Assembly (NCBI RefSeq): GCF_900107105.1
Contig: NZ_FNOT01000001.1
Location: forward strand, 434,001 to 498,000
Direction of reading: 5' to 3'
Source of the DNA: Geodermatophilus africanus
GTDB lineage: Bacteria; Actinomycetota; Actinomycetes; Mycobacteriales; Geodermatophilaceae
Length of the DNA stretch: 64,000 nucleotides
Part shown: positions 39,687 through 49,406 of the stretch, one piece after another
How positions within the stretch are numbered: position 1 is the stretch's first letter
Layout: each line of letters opens with the position of its first letter
Position numbers and translations under genes: made by a program
Notes under the pieces: model-generated
What the model saw: the letters and a program-made list of their open reading frames with translations, nothing else
What the model was told of the DNA's origin: nothing
The model's database searches: none

Positions 39687-40202
39687 ATGATGACCGAGAC
39701 CGCGATCCTGGCCGGCGGCTGCTTCTGGGGTGCGCAGGACCTGCTGCGGAAGCGCCCGGGGGTGGTGTCCACCCGGGTCGGGTACTCGGGCGGCGACACC
39801 CCGAACGCCACCTACCGCAACCACGGCGACCACGCGGAGGCCGTCGAGATCGTCTTCGACCCCGAGGTGATCTCTTTCCGCGAGTTGCTGGAGTTCTTCT
39901 TCCAGATCCACGACCCGTCGACCCCGAACCGCCAGGGCAACGACAGCGGCCGGAGCTACCGCTCGGCGATCTTCTTCACCAGCGACGAGCAGAAGCGGGT
40001 CGCCGAGGACACGATCGCCGACGTCGACGCGTCGGACCTGTGGCCCGGCAAGGTCGTGACCGAGGTGGCGCCGGCCGGTCCGTTCTGGGAGGCCGAGGAG
40101 GAGCACCAGGACTACCTGCAGAAGTATCCGCACGGATACACCTGCCACTTCGTGCGGCCCGACTGGGTCCTCCCAGACCGCCAGGCGCAGTCCACTCGCT
40201 GA
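39687..40202 (+). CDS. msrA: peptide-methionine (S)-S-oxide reductase
   Basis: 171 residues. It repairs Met-S-sulfoxide in proteins. The active site GGCFWGAQD puts Cys near residue 14, and the family segments [16 protein letters not shown] and [14 protein letters not shown] are intact. Recycling Cys residues are reduced: only one further Cys (in YTCHF) is visible, so it may rely on mycoredoxin or mycothiol. ATG chosen with AGAAGGG upstream. Confidence 0.92.
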   Translation: MMTETAILAGGCFWGAQDLLRKRPGVVSTRVGYSGGDTPNATYRNHGDHAEAVEIVFDPEVISFRELLEFFFQIHDPSTPNRQGNDSGRSYRSAIFFTSDEQKRVAEDTIADVDASDLWPGKVVTEVAPAGPFWEAEEEHQDYLQKYPHGYTCHFVRPDWVLPDRQAQSTR

Positions 40203-40373
40203 GTGGGCGAGACGGCGGGGGTCTCCTCGGCACCCGCCGCCCCCGGTGGCGGTCGCTCGGTCGGACGCAGACAGCACCGTCAGGGTCCGTTCCAGACGTC
40301 CCTCGGAACGACCCCTGACGTGTTCCATCGGGCAGACAGGGTCCTCGATCCGCCGGCACCTAGCCTGACGGGC

Positions 40374-40529
40374 ATGCGAGCCGTGCAGATCACCCGCTTC
40401 GGCGGCCCCGAGGTCCTCGACGTCGTCGACCTGCCCGACCCGGTCCCCGGCGACGATGAGCTGCTCTACGACGTCTCCTCGGCCGGGGTCAACTTCGCCG
40501 ACACGCACCACCGGCTGTCGACCAACTGA
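40374..40529 (+). pseudogene. truncated quinone oxidoreductase (5' end only)
   Basis: 51 codons ending in TGA. The first 46 or so match the start of the intact gene at 44491 (MRAVQITRFGGP..., AGVNFADTHH) with about 84% DNA identity. The similarity then stops abruptly. The 14 nt before the ATG (CCTAGCCT...) are also shared, so the promoter was copied with the gene start. Confidence 0.7.
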
Positions 40530-40856
40530 CCTGACAGCCGCGCCCCTCCGCAGTTCCGTGTCTCGCCGACCCGCAGCGGACGCGTCAGAGGCGCAGGGCG
40601 GTCCGGGCGAGCCGGCTCCCGCGAGGGATCGACCCTACGGAGGCCACGCGCTGACGGTGGCGACCGCTGGCGCATCCACGACTGGCACCGACGGTCCTTC
40701 GCGCAGCAGGGGACCCATGAATTCGCCTTGGAAGCGCGGCTGGCATCAAGCGGTCACCGCGTAATCTACGGAACGCGCATCCCACCGAGCTCGACAGCTC
40801 GTGGCAGCGGCGGACCCGACCTCGCGATCACCGAGGACTGCCGAGGGACGGCGTGG
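40530..40856. other. 327-nt gap without a recognisable gene
   Basis: Base composition is somewhat less GC-rich than neighbours and no reading frame has coding character. It begins where the truncated oxidoreductase ends and reaches the hemerythrin remnant, so it may be deletion-scarred DNA. Confidence 0.5.
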
Positions 40857-41274
40857 TCACAGAGACGGGTCGCCCTCCGGGACCTCGGTCGCGACCACCT
40901 CGGCCACCTCCGCGTCCTCACCGGACAGCCCGTCAGCCTGCTCGTGCTCGTCGTGGAACGCCAGCCAGCGCATCCCGAGGGCCTCGCGCTGCTCGTCGTC
41001 GACGGCCTCCTTGAACGCAGGGAAGAAGTCCGTCTCCTCCTCGCCCATGTGGTCGGCGTTGACCTGCCGGACGGTGCGCACCGCCTCCCACCTCCTGCGC
41101 GAGCAGCGGATAGAACAGCTGCTCCTCGGCGACGGCGTGCACCTCCAGCTTGGCGTGCAGGGCTTCCCACGCGGCGGCGAGCTCTTGACCGGACAGGTCC
41201 TCGAGCGCTGAGAACTCCCGCCGGAAGACCTCGTGCTCGGCCAGGACCAGGGCGGTGATCTCGAAGTCGGACAC
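40857..41274 (-). pseudogene. broken hemerythrin-domain gene
   Basis: The 5' part reads SDFEITALVLAEHEVFRREF and LEVHAVAEEQLFYPLLAQE, a clear HHE helix pair. A frameshift near 41085 then joins it to VRQVNADHMGEEETDFFPAF in another frame. About 40 residues that normally lie between (the third helix with its His ligand) are missing. The product cannot make the full di-iron site. Confidence 0.7.
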
Positions 41275-41311
41275 GCAGACCGCCTACCCGTACTGAGGGG
41301 GAGGTAGGCGG

Positions 41312-41800
41312 ATGGAGCAGGCGGCCCGGCGCTCGACCACTCGATGGCGATGGCGCGCGCTGCAGGTGGGCGGTGACCGGTACGACGCCGTCCAGGTCTC
41401 CGACGGCAGCACCGAGCTCGTCGTCGGCGACGTTTCCGGCCACGACCAAGAGGCCGCGGTCATGGCGCAGGTGCGGAACGTGCTGCGCGGGATCGCCCCG
41501 GAGCGACCGCACCGCGACCATGCGCAGACACTCGGGCCCGGGGCGATCGTCCTCTACACCGACGGCCTCGCGGCACGACGCGGCTCTTCCTCGACGGGGC
41601 GGAGCTGTTGCGGACCACTGCCACGAGGCGAGCCCGTGCCGGACTCATGCTGGGCCAGCTCTGCGACGCGCTGCTGGCCGAGCTCGGCCGGGCCCTCGAC
41701 GACGACGTCGCCCTGCTCGCAGCACGGCCCGCCCCGAGGACCGCCCGCGGCCCCCGGAAGCCGGACCGCCGGTGCAACCGGCCGACCAGCAGGGCCGCTG
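41312..41800 (+). pseudogene. remnant of a PP2C/SpoIIE phosphatase gene
   Basis: Recognisable blocks are GGDRYDAVQVSDGSTELVVG, DVSGHDQEAAVMAQVRNVLR, then PGAIVLYTDGLA after a deletion. The C-terminal block ALLAELGRALDDDVALLAA is in a different frame. More than 100 residues of the usual phosphatase domain are absent. It is a broken relative of the phosphatase family at 19203. Confidence 0.65.
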
Positions 41801-41829
41801 ACCGACGGTCACCCGCCTCGCGCTGGGGA

Positions 41830-42660
41830 TCAGTCCTGGAAGTCGGTGCTGACGCTCAGCTCTTCCCACTCATCAGCCTCGGCGAGGGCCGTGCCGAGCA
41901 CCCGCCGGTAGCTGGTCAGGGCGTCGCTGCCCAGCAGCAGCATCGCCGGCGGATCGGCGGACTCCACGGCGGTGAGGATGGCCCGGCCGGCGCGCGCCGG
42001 GTCGCCTAACTGGGTTCCGTGCGTCGTGTCGCGTTCCTTACGTCGCTTGCCCGCCGTCTCGGCATAGTCGTCGATCACGGTCCGGGACTGGGTCAGCGAG
42101 CGACCGGAGAAGTCCGTGCGGAATCCGCCGGGCTCGACGACCGTCACCGAGATGCCCAGCGGTTCCAGCTCGCCCCGCAGAGAGCCGGACATCCCCTCGA
42201 GTGCCGCTTTCGCCGCCGCGTAGTAGCCCGATCCCGGTGGGGTGACCTGCGCCCCGATCGACGAGACGTTGACGATCGCCCCCGCACGGCGCGCCCGCAT
42301 CCCGGGCAACACCGCCTTGATCATGGTCACCGACCCGAAGAAATGGGTCTCGAACAACGCACGGACGTCGGCGTCCTCACCCTCTTCGACCGCGGCGCGG
42401 TACCCGTATCCGGCGTTGTTGACCAAGACGTCGACGGCGCCGAAGCGATCCTCGGCCTGTTGAGAGACAGCTGCCGCTCGCGCCGGGTCGGTGACGTCCA
42501 ACGCCGCGCTCAGCACGCGATCCGGAGCCAGCTCCACGAGGTCGGCGACCTTGGCCTCGTCGCGCGCGGTGACCACGGCGTGATGGCCGGCCCCGATGAC
42601 TGCTTCGGCAAGGGCTCGACCGAGCCCGCTCGAGCAGCCGGTGATGAGCCAGGTGGACAT
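41830..42660 (-). CDS. short-chain dehydrogenase/reductase
   Basis: 276 residues, classical SDR. The cofactor motif TGCSSGLG is at 6-13, LVNNAGYGYR follows, and the active site is Ser in VNVSSIGAQ with Tyr-Lys in YYAAAKAALE. PGG after the active site and a long C-terminal lobe fit the 3-oxoacyl-reductase-like 'YbbO/retinol' group. The substrate is unknown. ATG chosen at MSTWLITG. Confidence 0.88.
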   Translation of the reverse strand: MSTWLITGCSSGLGRALAEAVIGAGHHAVVTARDEAKVADLVELAPDRVLSAALDVTDPARAAAVSQQAEDRFGAVDVLVNNAGYGYRAAVEEGEDADVRALFETHFFGSVTMIKAVLPGMRARRAGAIVNVSSIGAQVTPPGSGYYAAAKAALEGMSGSLRGELEPLGISVTVVEPGGFRTDFSGRSLTQSRTVIDDYAETAGKRRKERDTTHGTQLGDPARAGRAILTAVESADPPAMLLLGSDALTSYRRVLGTALAEADEWEELSVSTDFQD

Positions 42661-42967
42661 GCTTGTTCCTCTCCGAGGGTGGTCCTGTGCGGGCTGCCGA
42701 GGCCCAGACGGTCGACCGCGACCGCTCCCGGTCTGCAGGCAGGTTCCCCAGCCGAGCATGGTCCCAACCGCACGGGGCAGCCGCTGACGGGCGGCCCACT
42801 GCGCGCCGGTCGCCCCGTGCGCGGACGGCTTCCCCGGCCGCGTGGACGCCGGTCGCGGGGCTCGGGGAGGATGGCCGCGCCATGTTCACAGCCCCGCCGC
42901 CCCTGCGACCGGACCCATGGCCCGGAGGCAGCCGACCCCTGGCCGTCATCGTCCTCCGGGAGTACTG

Positions 42968-44365
42968 GTGATCGGCCGGTTGCTCCTGCTCGGTGCCACG
43001 GGCGACCTCGCCGGGCGGTTCCTGCTGCCCGCGCTCGCCCGGCTGTCGGCCGACGGCCGGATGCCGGACGGCCTGCAGGTCGTGGGCGGCGCCTTGCAGG
43101 ACTGGGACGACCGGACCTTCCAATCGCACGTGGCCACCCGATTGCGCGAGCACGCCGGGGACGTACCGACCGCGGTACGAGACGCGCTGGTCGGTCGCCT
43201 GCGGTACCGCGCGGTCGACCCCGGAGCGGCCGGCACCGTCGCCGCCGCGGCGCGGGCCTTCGACGGTGGCAGCGATGCCGCTGACCGCGCGGCGGTAGCC
43301 GTCTACCTGGCCCTGCCCCCGGCGCTGTTCCCCGCGATGCTGGGCGCGCTCGGCGACGCGGACCTGCCGGCCGGCAGCCGCATCGCGGTGGAGAAGCCGT
43401 TCGGTACGGATCTGGCGAGCGCAGTGGCACTGAACGACCTGCTCACCCGGGTGACCGGCGGCATCGAGAAGGCTGCGTTCCGCGTCGACCACTTCCTCGG
43501 GATGCCCAGGGTGCAGGCGCTGCTGGACCTGCGCGCGCCCGGCCGCTCGCTGGCACCCGTCTGGGACAGTGCCTCCATCGCGGAGGTCGACGTGCTGTGG
43601 GAGGAGACGCTGGGGCTCGAGGGCCGAGCGGACTTCTACGACCGGACCGGTGCCGTCAGGGACGTGATGCAGAACCACATGCTCCAGGTCCTGACCCTCG
43701 TCGCGATGGAGCTGCCGGCTCGGCAGACCGAGGGCGACCTGCATGCGGCCAAGCTGGAGCTGCTGCGGTCGGTCCGCGTGCTCTCCGCCGCAGAGGTCCC
43801 CGTCCGGACCCGACGGGCGCGCTACACCGCCGGGACACTGGGCGGGACAGGCGCCACCGGCGGTCGGACCGTGCCCGGGTACACCGACGAGGACGGCGTC
43901 GACCCCGCTCGCGGCACCGAGACCTACGCCGAGGTGCTCCTGGAGCTGGACACCCCTCGGTGGACCGGCACCCGGTTCGTGCTGCGCACCGGAAAGGCAC
44001 TCGGAACGCCCCGCAAGGGAGTCGCCCTCCACTTCCGGACCGCCGCGCCGGCGTGCGACCCGTCCGACGCCGAGCGGGTGGCGGCCGACCAGTTGTGGAT
44101 CGAGCTGGACGCGCCGGAGGAAGGCTGGCAGCCTGGTGTGCAGGTGGCATCCCCGGGGGAGCGCACCGCGTACGGCCAGGTCCTGACCGACCTCCTGTCC
44201 GGCGGTGGCCGAGTCTCGGTGAGCGGCGAGGAGGCAGAGCAGGCCTGGCGGATCGTCGATCCGGTACTGCAGGCGTGGGCGCAGGACGCCGTGCCGATGC
44301 TGGAGTACCCCGCCGGCGCGGCCGGCCCTCCCCCGCTCGAGGAGACCGCCGGCTCGAGGCGGTGA
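42968..44365 (+). CDS. glucose-6-phosphate dehydrogenase family protein, atypical
   Basis: 465 residues. NADP-binding GATGDLAGRF is at 8-17, EKPFG is present, and the substrate motif is RVDHFLGMP. Canonical enzymes have RIDHYLGK there, and the Lys is replaced by Met. It may oxidise a different sugar phosphate or be a regulatory variant. GTG start with CGGGAG upstream. No pgl, gnd or opcA is nearby, so it is probably not the housekeeping zwf. Confidence 0.82.
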   Translation: MIGRLLLLGATGDLAGRFLLPALARLSADGRMPDGLQVVGGALQDWDDRTFQSHVATRLREHAGDVPTAVRDALVGRLRYRAVDPGAAGTVAAAARAFDGGSDAADRAAVAVYLALPPALFPAMLGALGDADLPAGSRIAVEKPFGTDLASAVALNDLLTRVTGGIEKAAFRVDHFLGMPRVQALLDLRAPGRSLAPVWDSASIAEVDVLWEETLGLEGRADFYDRTGAVRDVMQNHMLQVLTLVAMELPARQTEGDLHAAKLELLRSVRVLSAAEVPVRTRRARYTAGTLGGTGATGGRTVPGYTDEDGVDPARGTETYAEVLLELDTPRWTGTRFVLRTGKALGTPRKGVALHFRTAAPACDPSDAERVAADQLWIELDAPEEGWQPGVQVASPGERTAYGQVLTDLLSGGGRVSVSGEEAEQAWRIVDPVLQAWAQDAVPMLEYPAGAAGPPPLEETAGSRR

Positions 44366-44490
44366 TAAGCGTTCCGAGGCGACCAGCACCATCTGGTCTC
44401 GGGGAGCCTGCCCGCACAGGACTGCCTCGTGCGCCGTCCGCTGTCGGCCCCTGAAGCCCTGTATGCCGGTGGAGCCCTAGCCTCAGGCGC

Positions 44491-45462
44491 ATGCGAGCCG
44501 TGCAGATCACCCGCTTCGGCGGCCCTCAGGTCATGGACGTCGTCGAGCTGGCTGACCCGGTCCCCGCCGACGGCGAGGTCCTCTACGACATCTCCTCGGC
44601 TGGCGTCAATTTCGCGGATACACACCAGATCGAGGACAGCTACCTCGCCGCCCAGCAGCTGCCGCTGGTGCCCGGCGCGGAGTTCGTGGGGACGCCGGCC
44701 GGCGGCGGCCCGCGGGTGGTCGGCCTGCTCGACGGCGGCGGCTACGCGGAGAAGGTGGCCGCGCACCCGCGGCTGACCTGGCAGGTGACCGACGGCGTGA
44801 CCGACGAGCAGGCGCTGGCCGTCGTCCTGCAAGGCAGCACCGCCTACCACCTGCTGCGCACGAGCGCGCACCTGGCCGCCGGGGAGACCGTCGTCGTCAT
44901 CGCCGGCGCCGGCGGCGTCGGGTCGCTGGCCGTGCAGCTGGCCCGCCGCTGGGGGGCCGGCCGGGTCATCGCCACCGCCTCCAGCCCGCAGAAGCGCGCG
45001 CTCACCGAGGATCTCGGCGCCGACGCCGCGATCGACCCCGCCCTTGCCGACGACGACCCGAGGGCCTTCACCGCGGCACTGCGTGAGGCCAACGGCGGCC
45101 GGCCGGTCGACGTCGTCCTGGAGATGACCGGCGGCAACGTGTTCGCCGGGTCGCTGTCGGCGCTGGCCCCGTTCGGCCGGCTGGTCACCTACGGGATGGC
45201 CGCCCGCCAGGAGACCGCCGCCGTCCCGCCCGGAATGCTGCAGCAGAAGAGCCGCGCCGTCGTCGGCTTCTGGCTGGCGCACTGCATGGCGCGGCCTGCG
45301 ATGCTGGACGACGCCATGGCCGAGCTGCTGCCCCTGGTGGCCGACGGCGCGCTCCGCCCGGTCGTCGGCGGCCGCTATCCGCTGTCCGCCGTCCGGGAGG
45401 CGCACCAGGACCTGCTGGCCCGCCGCACGACCGGCAAGCTCGTCCTCGACCCCTCCCGCTGA
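44491..45462 (+). CDS. NADPH:quinone oxidoreductase (zinc-less MDR family)
   Basis: 323 residues. The cofactor motif is VIAGAGGVGSLAVQLARRWG; QGSTAYHLL is the QOR signature and no zinc ligands are present. It starts MRAVQITRFGGPQV. The leader (CCTAGCCT just before the ATG) gives a possible -10 and a short 5' UTR. Partial copies of this gene's start are found at 38373 and 40374. It ends 21 nt from the convergent sigma factor gene. Confidence 0.88.
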   Translation: MRAVQITRFGGPQVMDVVELADPVPADGEVLYDISSAGVNFADTHQIEDSYLAAQQLPLVPGAEFVGTPAGGGPRVVGLLDGGGYAEKVAAHPRLTWQVTDGVTDEQALAVVLQGSTAYHLLRTSAHLAAGETVVVIAGAGGVGSLAVQLARRWGAGRVIATASSPQKRALTEDLGADAAIDPALADDDPRAFTAALREANGGRPVDVVLEMTGGNVFAGSLSALAPFGRLVTYGMAARQETAAVPPGMLQQKSRAVVGFWLAHCMARPAMLDDAMAELLPLVADGALRPVVGGRYPLSAVREAHQDLLARRTTGKLVLDPSR

Positions 45463-45483
45463 CCGGAGTGCGGGCGCGGACCA

Positions 45484-46071
45484 TCACATGTCGGCCGGCC
45501 CCAGGCCCCGACCAGTGATCTCCCGTCGGAGTCGGGACAGTCCTCGCGCCCGTGTCGGGCCGATGCTCCCGATCGGCATCGCGCACGTGGCCGCCACGAC
45601 GTCGTAGGAGTCGAGCTCCTCACGGAACAGCGCCACGAGCAGCTTCTGCTGCCGGGGCGAGAGACGGTCCACCGAATCCCACAGCTCGCGCGCCACCTCG
45701 CGGTCCACGACGCTCCCCTCGAGGTCGACCGCCGAGTCGGGCGTCTCGTCGACCATTGCCCTCGGGGCCTCCCTCGAGGCCGTGCGCAGGACGGCCAGCG
45801 ACTCACGCCGCGCGGTGACCGCGAGCCACCCGGCCAACCGTTCGGGGTCGTGGATGGTGTGAAGGTGCTGCACCAGGCGCAGCCAGGTCGTTTGTGTGAC
45901 GTCGTGGACGTCCGCCGCCTGGAGACGGAACGAGCGAGCCACGGAGCGGACGAGACCGTCGTACTCCTCGAGCAGTCGTCCCCACGCCGCCTGGTCCCCC
46001 CGAGCTGCCAGCTCCAGGAGCTCCGCGTTGCTGCAACCGGTCGCGGTACCGAGATGGGTTCGTGGTGCCAT
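45484..46071 (-). CDS. ECF-type RNA polymerase sigma factor
   Basis: 195 residues. Region 2 has LVRSVARSFRLQAADVHDVT and QTTWLRLVQHLHTI. Region 4 is RLSPRQQKLLVALFREELDS with MPIGSIGPTRARGLSRLR as HTH. No anti-sigma factor gene is adjacent. It is divergent from the AfsR-like regulator, a pairing common in actinobacterial secondary-metabolism or stress loci. It may be controlled through the direct repeats at 46160-46201. Confidence 0.88.
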   Translation of the reverse strand: MAPRTHLGTATGCSNAELLELAARGDQAAWGRLLEEYDGLVRSVARSFRLQAADVHDVTQTTWLRLVQHLHTIHDPERLAGWLAVTARRESLAVLRTASREAPRAMVDETPDSAVDLEGSVVDREVARELWDSVDRLSPRQQKLLVALFREELDSYDVVAATCAMPIGSIGPTRARGLSRLRREITGRGLGPADM

Positions 46072-46159
46072 GGCGACATCGATCCGATCCGTGTGATCAG
46101 GCGCTCCCCTGCGGAGACGGGGCCACCCCCGAGGGTGGCCAGGGGGTCTGGAGGAGCGC

Positions 46160-46201
46160 TGAACAGCCGCTGAAACACAGCCGCTGAGACGGCTTGAACG
46201 G
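46160..46201. promoter_or_regulatory. TGAAC-type direct repeats between ECF sigma and AfsR-like regulator
   Basis: TGAACAG, TGAAACA, TGAGACG and TGAACGG begin at 46160, 46171, 46185 and 46195 (spacings 11, 14 and 10). On the other strand they read GTTCA, the core of PHO/AfsR-type direct-repeat boxes bound by BTAD-domain regulators. They lie in the divergent gap and could control either gene. Confidence 0.45.
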
Positions 46202-46319
46202 GCGGCTGCAGCCGGGAACGCTCGGCGGTGGCGCTGCGTGCACGACGGGCAGACGTCCGGTCGCCGATGGCCAGGTGACCGGATCGACGCGGTCATCGGT
46301 CGGAGCGGAGGGATCCGCC

Positions 46320-49300
46320 ATGGACATCCGGATCCTGGGCCCGCTGGAGGTCCGGGGGGCAGGAGCACCGCTCCCCCTCGGAGGTGTGAAGCAGCGGGCA
46401 GTGCTGGCCATGTTGGCGCTCCACCTCGACGAGGTGGTCCCGGTCGACGTACTCGTCGACGGTCTGTGGGGAGAGAAGCCGCCGGCGGGCGCCGTCAACA
46501 CGCTCCAGGTCTACGTGTCGCGGCTACGGAAGGTCCTCCTCCAGGCCGAGGACGCCCCCGACCGCGCCGGCGTTGCCGTGCTGCAGCGCCGCGGGCCCGG
46601 CTACGTGCTCGGCCTGGTCCCCGAGCAGCTGGACCTGCACCGCTTCCAGCGTCTGGTGCGCGAGGGCACTGAGGTCCTGCGGATGGCGCCGGCACGGGCA
46701 TCGGGCACGCTGCGGGAGGCTCTCGGGCTGTGGCGTGGGCAGCCGTTGGCCGAGTTCGTCGACGAACCGTTCGCACACACCGAGATCCCGCACCTGGCGC
46801 AGCTGCGACTGGGTGCGCTCGAGGCCTGTCTGGAGGCAGAGCTGGCCCTGGGCCGCCACGCTCAGCTCGTCAGCGAGTTGGAGTACCTGGTCGCTGAGCA
46901 CCCCCTGCACGAGGGCCTGCACGGGATGCTCATGGTCGGCCTCTACCGCTCGGGCCGACAGGCCGAGGCGCTGGGTGCCTACCGACGAGCCCGCCGCATC
47001 CTCGCCGAGGCACTGGGGGTCGATCCCGGCCGCGGACTGCAGGAGCTCGAGGCCGCCATCCTCGCGCACGACCCCAGCCTCGACTGGACCCCACCGCGGG
47101 CGGAGGCCATGCCTGCGAGGACCGCCGAGGCGCCGCGCTCACCCACCACCGCGTCACGGCCGCAGGTGTGGCGGGCGCCGGCCCGCAACCCGCACTTCAC
47201 CGGACGGGACGACGTGCTGGCCGAACTGCGGCGGAGGCTGCGCGCGGAGGGGACGACGCTGGCGGTCCAGACGCTGTACGGGCTGGGTGGGGTGGGCAAG
47301 ACCCAGATGGCCATCGAGTACGCGCACCGCTTCGCCGCCGACTATGACGTCGTGTGGTGGATCGACGCCGAGCAGCCGGTGCTCATCCCCGATCAGCTCG
47401 CCGGGCTGGCCGCCCGGCTCGGTGTACCGGCCGCGGCCACGGTGACCGACACCGTCGACCGTCTGCTCACCGAACTCCGTCACCGGGACCGGTGGCTGCT
47501 GGTCTTCGACAACGCTGAACACCTCCAGGACGTCGCCTGCTATCGGCCGGACGGGGCCGGGCACCTGCTGATCACCTCCCGCTCCCCCGGCTGGGGAGCA
47601 CTCGGCGGGCGGATAGAGGTGGACGTGCTCACGCGGGCGGAGACGATCGCCCTGCTACGGGCTCGTATCCCGGCACTCGACGCGGAGCTGGCCGACAAGA
47701 TCGCCGCCTCGCTGGGCGACCTGCCGCTGGCCGCCGCCCAGGTCGCCGGATACCTGGAACAGACCGACCTGCCGGCGGCCGACTACTTGCGCCGCTTCAG
47801 CACTTGCCAGGCCGACCTGTTGGCCCGCGGCGACGTCCTGGGCTACCAGGGCCGGATCGACACCACGTGGGCGCTGTCCCTGGAGCGACTTCGCGGGGAC
47901 GACCCCGCGGCGGTGCAACTGCTCGAACTGGCTGCCTTCCTCGCCCCCGAACCCATCCCGCTGTCACTCATCAGCGACCACGCACGAGTCCTCGACGAGC
48001 CGCTGCGCACCACCGCCGCCGACCTCGATGCCCTCGCCGACACTGTCGGAGCACTGGTCGGCTACTCGCTGGCCCGCCGGGACCCCGACAGCTTCCAGGT
48101 CCACCGCCTGGTGCAGGCGGTGATCCGCCGCCAACTGCCCCTCGACCGGCAGCACGCGACGGCCGCGCAGGTGGTGGCACTGTTGGCTGCCGCCTCCCCG
48201 GGCGACCCGGAGGATCCGGCCAGCTGGTCGGCCTACGTCGAGCTGGTCCCGCACGTGCTCGCCACCGGCCCGCTGAGTGATGACTCGCCGGTCAGTCGCC
48301 GACTCGTGCTGGACACCGTCCGCTACCTCCAAGCCCACGGTGACAGCCACGGCAGCCGGGCCGTCTGCGAACCGCTCGTCGACCGCTGGCGGTCGCTCCT
48401 GGGCCCCGATCACCTCGACACGCTGGCCGCGGCCGCCACTCTCACTCTCGACCTGTTCTACGTGAAGGAGGCGGCGCCGGCCCGTTCCCTGGGCGAGGAC
48501 ACGGTGCAGCGTTGCCGCCGGGTGCTCGGCCCCGACCACGCGACCACCCTGTCGGCGGCGGCCGCGCTCGCGCTCGTCCTGAACCAGGTGGGAGATGCAG
48601 AGTCGGCCCGCGTCCTGGGCCAGGACACCCTGCAACGTTGCCGCCGGGTGTTGCAGGGGGACCATGCGATCACCCTGCTGGCGGCGACGGCCCTGACCGT
48701 CGCACTGGTCGTGCTGGGTCAGGTCGGGGCAGCCCGTCGGCACGGCGAGGACACGCTGCAGCGTTGCCGCCGGGTGTTCGGCCCCGACCACGCGACCACG
48801 CTGCTGACCGCGGCCACCGTGGCCGTTGCCATGGTCCTACTGGGTGAGGACGAGCCGGCCCGTGAGCTCGGTGAGGACACGCTGGCGCGTTGCCGCAGGG
48901 TCTTCGGGCCCCAGCACGTGGTCAGCCTCTGGGCTGCGGGCGCCCTGACCCACGCTCGGGTCCAACTGGGTGAGACGGAGCCGGCTCGTGAGCTCGGGGA
49001 GGACACGTTGCAGTGCCGGGTGCTCGGCCGGAACCACCTGATCACCCTCCTGGTGGAGGGAGGTCTGAGCCTCGCACTGACCTCGCAGGGTGAGGCAGCG
49101 GGGGCACGCACGCTCGGTGAGGACACCGTGCAGCGCTCCCGCCGGACCCTCGGCCCAGACCACCCCATCACCTTGTGGGCGGCCGCCGCCCTGACCCACG
49201 CCCTGGACCGGCTGGGCGAGGCAGGACCGGCCCGCGCCCTGGGACAGGACACCCTGCAGCGCTGCCGGAGAGTGCTCGGTCCGGGGCACCCGCTCACAGT

Positions 49301-49406
49301 CTGTGTGGTGCAGACCGCGGGTGGCGGTCGCCTGCCGCCCGGTGACGGTGCGGCCGCCGACGCGCGCGTCGGCAGCGGGGAGCGCTGCTCCGCTCCGCCC
49401 CTATAG
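46320..49406 (+). CDS. AfsR/SARP-family regulator: OmpR-HTH, BTAD, NB-ARC and TPR array
   Basis: 1028 residues. A winged-helix DNA-binding domain (1 to about 90) is followed by BTAD (about 95-245) and NB-ARC (about 280-560; Walker [11 protein letters not shown] near 320-328; [10 protein letters not shown]). A C-terminal TPR array (about 690-1010) has seven 42-residue repeats of the form [20 protein letters not shown]. The repeats are alike at DNA level (126-bp units); one has lost two codons (LQCRVLG). The tail after the last repeat looks unrelated. A STAND-type switch, probably a pathway activator. Its stop TAG abuts the convergent gene's stop (CTATAG). Confidence 0.9.
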   Translation: MDIRILGPLEVRGAGAPLPLGGVKQRAVLAMLALHLDEVVPVDVLVDGLWGEKPPAGAVNTLQVYVSRLRKVLLQAEDAPDRAGVAVLQRRGPGYVLGLVPEQLDLHRFQRLVREGTEVLRMAPARASGTLREALGLWRGQPLAEFVDEPFAHTEIPHLAQLRLGALEACLEAELALGRHAQLVSELEYLVAEHPLHEGLHGMLMVGLYRSGRQAEALGAYRRARRILAEALGVDPGRGLQELEAAILAHDPSLDWTPPRAEAMPARTAEAPRSPTTASRPQVWRAPARNPHFTGRDDVLAELRRRLRAEGTTLAVQTLYGLGGVGKTQMAIEYAHRFAADYDVVWWIDAEQPVLIPDQLAGLAARLGVPAAATVTDTVDRLLTELRHRDRWLLVFDNAEHLQDVACYRPDGAGHLLITSRSPGWGALGGRIEVDVLTRAETIALLRARIPALDAELADKIAASLGDLPLAAAQVAGYLEQTDLPAADYLRRFSTCQADLLARGDVLGYQGRIDTTWALSLERLRGDDPAAVQLLELAAFLAPEPIPLSLISDHARVLDEPLRTTAADLDALADTVGALVGYSLARRDPDSFQVHRLVQAVIRRQLPLDRQHATAAQVVALLAAASPGDPEDPASWSAYVELVPHVLATGPLSDDSPVSRRLVLDTVRYLQAHGDSHGSRAVCEPLVDRWRSLLGPDHLDTLAAAATLTLDLFYVKEAAPARSLGEDTVQRCRRVLGPDHATTLSAAAALALVLNQVGDAESARVLGQDTLQRCRRVLQGDHAITLLAATALTVALVVLGQVGAARRHGEDTLQRCRRVFGPDHATTLLTAATVAVAMVLLGEDEPARELGEDTLARCRRVFGPQHVVSLWAAGALTHARVQLGETEPARELGEDTLQCRVLGRNHLITLLVEGGLSLALTSQGEAAGARTLGEDTVQRSRRTLGPDHPITLWAAAALTHALDRLGEAGPARALGQDTLQRCRRVLGPGHPLTVCVVQTAGGGRLPPGDGAAADARVGSGERCSAPPL

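Noticed and set aside
37700..46100. Genomic island bounded by a tRNA or integrase
   Set aside because: No integrase, transposase, att repeats or tRNA was seen. The region is described only as accessory and decaying.
49401..49406. CTATAG shared by two convergent stop codons as a signal
   Set aside because: It is simply the two TAG stops face to face; no wider symmetry was found.
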